From Chloroflexia bacterium (lineage in GTDB: Bacteria; Chloroflexota; Chloroflexia; Thermomicrobiales; JALYUS01): a DNA stretch of 15,588 bases. Below are positions 1 through 7,600 of the stretch, in pieces; the stretch's first letter is position 1, and every line of letters begins with the position of its first letter. A program made the translations under genes and the position numbers. The notes beneath the pieces are model-generated. The model saw only the letters and a program-made list of their open reading frames with translations, was not told where the DNA came from and ran no database searches. The stretch covers positions 1 to 15,588 of the forward strand of contig JAICJW010000047.1 of NCBI GenBank assembly GCA_025928215.1. Reading direction: 5' to 3'.

Positions 1-1033
1 AGCCGTCGTTCTTCGCGACGAAGAAGAAGAAATCGGTGTTCGATGGGTTGAGCGCGGCGATGAGAGATTTCAGGGTCGGGCTACAGATCGGCGTCGGAGG
101 CAACGCGCCGGTCTTGTTCGACTTATTCGGATAGGTATTGTACGGGCTGTCGGTATCGAGATCGCTCTGCGTGAGGTCCTTTTTCCACCACTGATTCTCG
201 TTGCCGACCGCGTATTGCACGGTTGGATCGGCCTGCAGCGGCAGCGGCGGCTTGAACTTCAGACGGTTGTAATAGACGGACGCGATGTCCGCGCGATCCG
301 TGTCCGAGGCCGCCTCACGTTCGACGATCGAGGCGATGATAAGCACTTGATAGGAGTTGAGGCCATTTGGCCCGGTCCCGCGCACCGCTGCGGGCTGCGT
401 ATCAATTGCCGTCTTCCAGCGTGTCTGGAAATTGTCGAGCATCGCCTTAATCACCGTCTTCGCGTCCGTATCGGTCGTGAACTGATATGTGTCGGGAAAG
501 AGAAATCCTTCGAGGCTGGCGCCGGGGGGTTTATCCTTGAGAAAGTCATAGTTCCAGGTGCCCGTCTTCGCCACGTTCAGGAAGTCCGCAGCGGCCGTGC
601 CAAGCCCCGCCTTGCGTAAGGCGTCAGGTATCTGCTCCATGCGAATGCCCTCCGGAATAAGCACATTCACGGTATTGGGCGCTGCACTGGGGGCGGTGAC
701 GACCACCTCGGCGCCGGAAATCCGGTCTACGATCTGGGAGAGGGACATACCCTTCTGGAGCGTGTACGTGCCGTCCTGAAAGAGTTTGGCTTTCTGATTG
801 ACAAAGACATAGAGGCGGAAAATGTTGGCATCGGAGATCAGCCCCTTCGCTTGCAGGTCCTTGCCAATGGACGCGACGGATTCGTTCTTGGCGATGTCAA
901 CAGTCACGATCTGCCCGGGCGGCTTCGCGGCGCCGGCCTTCGAGTAGTCGTATGCGGCGCGCGCACCAACGAGTGTCAGCCCCGCGAGCACCACAATTGC
1001 ACCGATTTTGATCGCCTGGATGAGAAAGCGCAC
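1..1033 (-). CDS. mltG: Endolytic murein transglycosylase MltG (YceG family), 3' end cut by window
   Basis: Cuts glycan strands inside nascent peptidoglycan and so sets glycan chain length, acting at the outer face of the cytoplasmic membrane. 344 residues are visible. A hydrophobic N-terminal segment at about residues 5-24 (IGAIVVLAGL) is a single membrane anchor. Two LysM-like stretches follow (KNESVASIGKDL near 45; VNVLIPEGIRMEQIP near 128). The YceG catalytic part contains LEGFLFPDTY at 174-183 and ASIVEREA at 234-241; E238 matches the catalytic Glu of E. coli MltG. The LPPTPICSP and ALNPSNTDFFFFVA motifs lie next to the window edge. Only the short C-terminal tail is missing. I see no ATG in frame; GTG at 1031-1033 has GGGAGG 10 nt upstream, so I chose it. 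The gene is divergent from the pucR-type gene. The family call is firm; the start is less so. Confidence 0.93.
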   Translation of the reverse strand, partial: MRFLIQAIKIGAIVVLAGLTLVGARAAYDYSKAGAAKPPGQIVTVDIAKNESVASIGKDLQAKGLISDANIFRLYVFVNQKAKLFQDGTYTLQKGMSLSQIVDRISGAEVVVTAPSAAPNTVNVLIPEGIRMEQIPDALRKAGLGTAAADFLNVAKTGTWNYDFLKDKPPGASLEGFLFPDTYQFTTDTDAKTVIKAMLDNFQTRWKTAIDTQPAAVRGTGPNGLNSYQVLIIASIVEREAASDTDRADIASVYYNRLKFKPPLPLQADPTVQYAVGNENQWWKKDLTQSDLDTDSPYNTYPNKSNKTGALPPTPICSPTLKSLIAALNPSNTDFFFFVAKNDG

Positions 1034-1492
1034 GACGACGAAACCTCCCAAGACCGCGTTCCAACCACCGCGCAGCGCAGATAGCGTGCGGAGCCACGTC
1101 GGGCATCCTAGCAAATCGGTGCATATTACGCAAAAAGAGCCTGCCCCCGACATACTATCGTGGATAGGCACGACAGCATCTCATGGAGCAGGCGATCCGG
1201 GTCGACTGGAGTACGCCGGAAGGGAGAGGCACACCCCAGCCGAGAACCGAGTTTGTCGGTAGCGGCAACGCTGCGACCACGTCTCCCGCATCCCACACGT
1301 GCATCATACCCGGATGCGCTTCCCCGCACTATAGACGGTGCGACGAAAGATTCGCGACGTATTCGTGCAATCGTACAACACACATGTTAGTCTGGACGCG
1401 ATACACTCTATTTGATGGCATTTCGCGTGTTGTCGTCCGGTGTTTCCAAAAACCACTGTGCGATTACACAATCATCTGTCAGGCAGGTGCCA
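1034..1492. other. Non-coding divergent spacer between mltG and the pucR-type gene
   Basis: About 460 bp with no convincing gene: the frames here lack recognisable motifs and overlap one another. It should hold the promoters of both flanking genes. The best -10-like boxes are TACACT at 1403-1408 (plus) and TAATAT at 1124-1129 (minus), but neither has a good -35. TGTG-N6-CACA at 1457-1470, just upstream of the pucR-type start, is a short inverted repeat that could be an operator, but this is weak. I see no tRNA, small RNA or terminator. Confidence 0.5.
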
Positions 1493-3133
1493 ATGCTCTC
1501 CCCATTGATGCCCGCATTCCTCGCCATTCGAGACCTCTGTCGGCGCGACAGTCGCCTCACTGTCCGGCTGCCCGCAGGGGTAGAGCATGCAATGGTCAGT
1601 GACGCGACGGCGGTTGATGTCACCTATGCGATGACGATGCGCCCGCTGCCTCCTTTTTTGCGCCCGCTCCACGGCGGTGAGTTGATTCTGATGCCCCGGC
1701 GCATCTGGCCCGATGTGGCGGCATACGTCGGCAATCTGATGGCAGATCTGGGGCGTAACGGGGTCTCCGCGATTGTCCTCGAACCCGATCATCCGCTGGC
1801 ATCACGCGAGATGGAGGAGAATATTGCCGTCATCGTCGCGAATGTTGCCGTGGATGCCGTGCTGGAAAGCCACCTCAACGCGTTGATTCAGACACGGGGT
1901 AGCGATCTCTACCGGCTGACGACCGATCTCGACCGCCGTCTTACCGGAATGAGCGCCCACGCGGATGCGCTGCCCTCCCTCCTCGCGACGGCGGCGGAAG
2001 TGTCGGTCCGAGGAGTCCTACTTACCGACACCGCCGGGTTGCCCATCGCGCTCGCGGGCAATGCGCTGCCCGGCTACGTGGACGAACTGGCCCGGCAGGC
2101 CGCACGCACGCACGGCCGAACCTTGATCGTGCAGTCGCCGGACGGTGATGGGCGGCTCGTTACACCCGTCCGCACCGCTGAGGGGGTGCAAGGGTATCTC
2201 TCCCTCACGGCGGGCCGCGTGGCATTTACGGAGACCGATCGCCTCGTCGCTGAACGGACGGCGTATGCCTGCTCATTCTCGCTGATGCGGGTTGGTGCGG
2301 CGCCCCCGGCGATCCGGCAACTCGGCCCCACGCCCGCCGAGATGGAACGGTCGCTCCGCAACCTGCTGCTCGGCAAGTTGGAGACGGAATCGGCGGCGCT
2401 GGCGGAATGCCGCGCTATTGGCCTCGACCCGCACCGCGGCACTGCGGTGCTGCTCGCCGCGCCGCCACCAGACGCGGAATCGCTCGGCGTGATCCGTGCG
2501 GCCCTCGAAAGTGCGGTCGCGGGCTGGCAGCCGCGTGCCTTCGTGATGGAACTTGGCGAGGTGAGCGCGATTGCCGTGCTCTTTGCCGCTGTGGATAGCG
2601 AGACATCGCGCCGCAAGGTGGTTGAGGCGGGCCGACGGCTCGCGGAGGAGAGCGGCCTGACCGGCATTGCGGTCGGTATTAGCGACCGGCATGTCGGGTG
2701 GCGCGGGATCGCGCAAGGGTTTCAGCAGGCGTACTTCGCTCTGCGGCTCGGCGCGACCGCCGCCGTGCCACAAACGGTGGTGGACAGCGGATCGGCGGGT
2801 GATCTCGGTATCTATCGCTTACTCTATCCGCTCTGGCAGTCGGACGGCCTGGTCGCGTTCTCGGGCGAGGTACTCGGCGGGCTACTGGCGTATGACGAGA
2901 AGCGGGGCGGCGGTCTCGTCCAGACACTGGAAGCGTATCTCGATCTCGGCGGCGGGATGCAGGAGATCGCCGACCGGCTCTATATCCACCGCAACAGCCT
3001 CATTTACCGGCTCCGGCGGATCGAGGAACTGACCGGGCGACTCCTCGCGGACCCGCACGACCGCCTGCTCCTGCATCTCGCGTTGAAGGTGCGGCAAATG
3101 CCGGATGCGCCACCGATCCGTACCATCCGTTGA
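1493..3133 (+). CDS. PucR/CdaR-family transcriptional regulator
   Basis: DNA-binding regulator of the PucR family; members often control purine, amino-acid or nitrogen metabolism. With the start at 1493 it has 546 residues. The N-terminal PucR-type sensor domain (about 1-110) includes LHGGELILMPRRIWPD. A GAF-like middle segment (RGVLLTDTAGLPIALAG, near 180-200) follows, then a CdaR GGDEF-like region (near 290-400). The C-terminal helix-turn-helix reads TLEAYLDLGGGMQEIADRLY followed by IHRNSLIYRLRRIEELTG, the hallmark of the family. The frame is open upstream to a TTG at 1412, but that extension does not look like family sequence. ATG 1493 has AGGCAGG a few bases upstream; ATG 1505 is the alternative. 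The GS-family gene starts 20 bp after the stop, so the two are probably cotranscribed, and regulation of that gene is a fair inference. The effector is unknown. Confidence 0.88.
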   Translation: MLSPLMPAFLAIRDLCRRDSRLTVRLPAGVEHAMVSDATAVDVTYAMTMRPLPPFLRPLHGGELILMPRRIWPDVAAYVGNLMADLGRNGVSAIVLEPDHPLASREMEENIAVIVANVAVDAVLESHLNALIQTRGSDLYRLTTDLDRRLTGMSAHADALPSLLATAAEVSVRGVLLTDTAGLPIALAGNALPGYVDELARQAARTHGRTLIVQSPDGDGRLVTPVRTAEGVQGYLSLTAGRVAFTETDRLVAERTAYACSFSLMRVGAAPPAIRQLGPTPAEMERSLRNLLLGKLETESAALAECRAIGLDPHRGTAVLLAAPPPDAESLGVIRAALESAVAGWQPRAFVMELGEVSAIAVLFAAVDSETSRRKVVEAGRRLAEESGLTGIAVGISDRHVGWRGIAQGFQQAYFALRLGATAAVPQTVVDSGSAGDLGIYRLLYPLWQSDGLVAFSGEVLGGLLAYDEKRGGGLVQTLEAYLDLGGGMQEIADRLYIHRNSLIYRLRRIEELTGRLLADPHDRLLLHLALKVRQMPDAPPIRTIR

Positions 3134-3153
3134 TACTGAGGGAGTGTAGCAGC

Positions 3154-4557
3154 ATGGCAGCGACGGAAACGACTGTGAAGGATACGGCCACGAACGACCG
3201 CGCGCAGAGCGGCAACCCGATCACGCCGGCGGCGGTCCTCAGCCGCGCGCAGTCCGCGAATGTCGAGTTCGTGGACCTCCAATTCATTGATATTCTCGGG
3301 ATGGTCAAGAGCGTCACCATTGCGGTCGAGCAGTTACCGACGGTGATCGCGCGTGGCATGTGGTTCGATGGATCATCCGTCGAGGGGACGACGCGTGTGG
3401 CGGAGCGGGACATGTATCTCTTTCCCGATCTCGCGACCTTCGCGATCGTGCCCTGGACGGCGCCGTCCGAGCCGGGGGGTGTGACGGCCCGCCTGCTGTG
3501 CGGCGTGCATCGGCCGGATGGCGAGCCGTTCCTCGGTGATCCGCGCGCCGTGCTGACGCATCAACTCGAACGGGCGCACGCGCTCGGCTACACCTACGCG
3601 GTCGCGCCGGAAGTCGAATTCTTCCTGCTGCGGCGCGACGGCGGGCGGATTCGTCCGCCCGAAGGGGACAGCGGCGGCTACTTCGATTCCGCCGGTGGAG
3701 CGGCGGCGGCGGTGCAGCGCGATGTCGTCCGGCTGATCCGCGAGATGGGTATTCGCACGGAGGCGTACCATCACGAAGTCTCGGTCGGGCAGTATGAGAT
3801 TGACTTCCCGGCGGACGACGCGCTCCGGACGGCGGACAGCCTCGTCACCTTCCGCACGGCGATGAAGGCGGTTGCAGCGCGCCGCGACCTGCACGCGACC
3901 TTCATGCCGAAGCCGATCGCCGGCCTCAACGGATCAGGAATGCATGTCCATCAGCGCCTCGACGACCTCGGCTCGGGCTTGAGTGTTTTCACTGACGACA
4001 CCGATCCGTACGGCCTTTCCGAGACGGCGCGGGCCTTCATGGCCGGGCAGCTGGCGCACGCGCGGGGCATGTCTGCTGTCCTCGCACCGCTCGTCAACTC
4101 GTATCGCCGGTTCGTGCCGGGGCATGAAGCGCCCGTCTTTCTGATCTGGGCACGCGTCAATCACGAAGCTTTGATTCGCGTCCCGGCGGACACCGGGCCG
4201 CAACACGCCGGCCAGATCGAGCTGCGCTGCCCAGACCCCGCCGCGAATCCGTACCTCGCCTTCGCCGTGATGCTTGCCGCCGGATTGGACGGCATCGAAC
4301 GGAATCTCTCGCTCCCGGAGCCCTTCGAGGAGAGCCTGTACAGCGTCTCCGACGAGGAGTTGCGCTCCCGCAATGTCAGTATGCTCCCGATGACGCTGGG
4401 CGAGGCAATCATCGAATTGGAACTCGATCCCGTCATCCGCGAGGCGCTCGGCGATCACCTTTACGAGCGCTACGTCGCGGCTTTGCGCCAGCAATGGTAT
4501 GATTACCGCAAGTGTATTAGTCAGTGGGAGATAGACCACTACCTCGAAGCGTATTGA
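3154..4557 (+). CDS. glnA: Glutamine synthetase family protein (GSI, short alpha-like form)
   Basis: Expected reaction: glutamate + ammonia + ATP to glutamine, in the cytoplasm. 467 residues, close to the 440-475 of short GSI enzymes. Seen: FDGSSVEG (71-78, with the D50/S53 ammonium-site equivalents), APEVEFF with metal ligands E153/E155, GGYFD (Y176, the Y179 equivalent), HHEV..GQYE (E208, E215), NGSGMHVH (259-266; H264), NSYRRFVPGHEAP (315-327) and ELRCPDPAANPYLAF. Oddities: where classical GS has NRS (Arg339, Salmonella numbering) this has NHE (H337), and the Arg355 position is Q354. There is no clear adenylylation motif, although Y396 lies near that region. ATG 3154 has GGGAG about 10 nt upstream; an in-frame TTG at 3130 overlaps the pucR-type stop and is less likely. 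The arginine changes leave open a GS-like gamma-glutamyl ligase with another amine, although the ammonium site is intact. Confidence 0.85.
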   Translation: MAATETTVKDTATNDRAQSGNPITPAAVLSRAQSANVEFVDLQFIDILGMVKSVTIAVEQLPTVIARGMWFDGSSVEGTTRVAERDMYLFPDLATFAIVPWTAPSEPGGVTARLLCGVHRPDGEPFLGDPRAVLTHQLERAHALGYTYAVAPEVEFFLLRRDGGRIRPPEGDSGGYFDSAGGAAAAVQRDVVRLIREMGIRTEAYHHEVSVGQYEIDFPADDALRTADSLVTFRTAMKAVAARRDLHATFMPKPIAGLNGSGMHVHQRLDDLGSGLSVFTDDTDPYGLSETARAFMAGQLAHARGMSAVLAPLVNSYRRFVPGHEAPVFLIWARVNHEALIRVPADTGPQHAGQIELRCPDPAANPYLAFAVMLAAGLDGIERNLSLPEPFEESLYSVSDEELRSRNVSMLPMTLGEAIIELELDPVIREALGDHLYERYVAALRQQWYDYRKCISQWEIDHYLEAY

Positions 4558-4646
4558 AACCTCACCCCTGGCCCCTTTCCTTCGCTCGCAGGTGACGACA
4601 CGGCAAAATCCGTCTGGCGAAGGAGAGGGGGCCGGGAGGTGAGGTT
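4558..4646. repeat. Long imperfect inverted repeat, possible bidirectional terminator
   Basis: The left arm (4558-4584) and right arm (4618-4646) are imperfect reverse complements. The outer nine bases AACCTCACC pair exactly with GGTGAGGTT, and inner GC-rich blocks (CTGGCCCC, TTCCTTCG against CGAAGGAGA, GGGGCCGGG) pair with a few mismatches. The loop is about 33 nt. It fills the gap between the convergent glnA and gltB stop codons. The right arm is followed by TTTT (4644-4647, overlapping its end), and the left arm is preceded by GAAA, which is TTTC on the other strand. It could therefore stop transcription both ways. It also resembles dispersed intergenic repeats. Confidence 0.7.
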
Positions 4647-4647
4647 T

Positions 4648-7600
4648 TCACTCCGTTGAGATGGATGGGTCCACCTGCTGGGATTCGGGCACGACCTTGA
4701 TGAAGTCACGCAGCGGGTGAGCGAGCATGGCCAGGACGCGGTTCGCCGTCTCCTGCTGGCCGCTCTGCGTCAGGCGCGCGGCGTAGCGCGTTAGCAGGTC
4801 GGTGACGGCATGCGTATCCGCCTCGGTGAGATCAGCCATCGTAATTTTCGCGCCCTTCGCCATCCGCCGGTCAATCGCCGCGCGGTCGAGGCCCATCTGG
4901 GGCACGAGATGTTGATAGACGACACCGCCCGTCATCCCGGCGCAGAGCCACGGCCCCGGATCGCCGAGCACGACCGCCCGCCCATTCGTCATGTACTCGA
5001 AGGCGAACCCCTTGATGTTCGCGCGCGTCGCGATGCCGCCCCGGCTGTCATCAATCGGCGCCGTGATTTCGCCACCGATCACGACGTCCGCGCCGGAGAG
5101 CCGGATGCCCGCGCGCGAGTCCGCGTTCCCCTGCACGAAAAACGTGCCGCCTTGCGCGCCGTAGGCGAAGGATTTACCGACGCTGCCATCCACGCGTATG
5201 CCGTCCCCATTCGTTCCCTTGAGAATGGCAATCGTGCCGCCGAACGCGCCCTTGCCGACGCCGTCCTGCGCACCCCCCTCGACGGTGAGGTCTACACCAT
5301 CCACATTGAAGCAGGCGAAGCCGTTGCCGACGACCGAGCCGTCATCGAAGATCAGCGTCGCAGTCGCTGCGATACTGTCCGGCTCGGTGAGACGCGCGCG
5401 CGTCATCTCGCCCGCGAGCACGGTGCCGACGACGCGGTGATCGGGCAGCACGGTCGGTTCGGAGAGCGCGACGCTCGCCTGACCGCGTGCGACATGGCTG
5501 GCGACCGCCCGTGCGAGATGTTGCGAGCGGTCAACCCGCAGCACGCGCAGGGTGCGGTCGGTGCCGATCTCTCTGAGCCATGCCGCCTGCTCTGCCGGAG
5601 CAAGCATGCGGGTGAGGTCAACACGATCGTGCAGCCGCGTTTGCACAAGCAAATCTGACCGGCCGACAAGGTCCTGTGTCCGCGTGAAGCCGAGCGCCGC
5701 CGTCAGTTCCTTGATCTCCTCGCCAATCGCGCCGAGGAAGCGGACGAGCTGCTGCACCGCCTCTTCATAGACACGCGGCACGAAATGCGTGACGCCTTTC
5801 TTTCGTGCTTCTTCATCCGTCTCTATCTGCGTGGCGATGCCGACATGGCAGGTGTCGAGCTGGCAGCCCCGGCAGATCGTGCAGCCAATCGCGACCATCG
5901 GTAAGGTGCCGAAGCCGATGCGGTTCGCGCCGAGCAGCAGCATCCGAACGACATCCACGCCCGTCTTCATGCCACCGTCCGCCCAGAGTTCGACCTGTGC
6001 GCGCAGCCCGGCGGCGACGAGCGCCCGGTGCGCCTCGACGATGCCGATGTCTGACGGCAAGCCGACATGTTTCAGCGCGTGCGTCCGCGCCGCGCCCGTG
6101 CCGCCATCGTAGCCGGAGAGGGTGATAATGTCCGCGCCGCTCTTGGCGATGCCAACCGCAATCGTGCCGATACCCGGCACGACGGGCACCTTGACGGAGA
6201 CGCGCACGTGCGGGTTCGCCGTTTTCAGTTCATCCACGAGTTGGGCGAGGTCTTCAATCGAGTAGATGTCATGGTTGTTGGAAGGGGAGATGAGGTCCAC
6301 GCCCGGTGTGGCGTTGCGCGCCTTCGCAACCTTCCCGGAGACTTTTGAGCCGGGCAGATGACCGCCCTCGCCGGGTTTGGCGCCTTGCCCGATCTTGATT
6401 TCGAGCAGATTGGACGAGTTCGCCAGTTCCGCATTGACGCCGAAGCGGCCCGAGGCGATCTGTTGCCCGCGCCACCGCGGGTATTTGCCGATCATATCCT
6501 TGATCTCGCCACCCTCGCCATTGAGTGAGACGATGTTCAGCCGCTTCGCCGCCTCCGGGTATGCCCGGAATGCTGTCTCACCCTGCGAGCCGAAGGACAT
6601 GCTGCTGATCGCGATGGGATACGCATGCCCGCCAATCCCGGCATCCACGGTGGCGGGGTCAATCCCGCCCTCACCGGGGAGGCGGAAATCGAGCAGATGG
6701 CGCAAACTGACCGGGTTTTCCTTCTCGACTGCCGTCACTTTCGCGCTGTAGTCGCGATACGGCTCCAGGCCCGCCGCGACATTGCGGACGCTCTTCCAGA
6801 CCTTCGGATAGAAATGGGTGACACGAGTTGGCTTTGCCGTGAGTTGGCCCGCCGCGATCCGCACGCGCTCCTCGGCCACCGCTTCCAACTGCTCCCACGT
6901 CAGGCCACCCGTCGCGCTGCCGCCGTAGTTCTCCGCACCGAACATGCGGGCGACCTCGACATGCAAGCCGACGGAGGCAAAGAGGCGGCTGTAGCCGCGC
7001 ACCTCGTGGATACCAATGGTGCTGATGACTTTCTCGATCCCCTTCGTGAGGGCAGCGATCAGGTTGGCGAGGCCGGTTGGCGAGGCCGCTTCCGCGATTT
7101 CCCATTGGAGATAGGGGCAGATACCGTCCGCACCCATGCCGAGGGCGAGGACGATGTCATGCAGCGTCCGGATACCTGCGGCGCGCATCACCAGCCCGAC
7201 GCCGCGCCGCAGCGCGTAGCCATCCGGCCCACCGGAGGCACGGCGCAGGGCCGTATCTACCGCCGAGATTGCCAGCAGCGGATCAATCGGGCGGTTGCCG
7301 TGCGTCAGGGTGCCCGCATCGTCGAGGACGATCAGGGGCGTGCCGCCGTTCGCGGCCTCCACGGCCTCTTCACCGAGACGATGCAGGGCGGCGCGGAGTG
7401 GTTCGCCCGGCCACTGCGCCATCGCGAGGACGGCGGGCCGCGTATCGCCCTCGAAGGTCATGAAGTCTTCGAGTGTCCACGTCCCCATCTGGTGCGCGAT
7501 GGCGCGATGCCGCTCCAGCCGGGCCTCCATATCGCCCCCGCCCGGCCGCAATCCACCTGTGAAGAGGGGAGTAATTAGTTCCGTGCAGGGGATTTTCCGG

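Noticed and set aside
1457..1470. TGTG-N6-CACA palindrome as PucR operator
   Set aside because: Only four paired bases per side; such short repeats are common by chance. Noted in the spacer entry only.
1183..1602. Short plus-strand frames in the mltG-pucR gap
   Set aside because: Several overlapping frames of similar length, no Shine-Dalgarno, no recognisable protein sequence.
4339..4347. Tyr396 of the GS-family protein as adenylylation site
   Set aside because: Surrounding residues (LYSVSDEEL) do not match the NLYDLPPEE-type site, and this short GSI form is usually not adenylylated.
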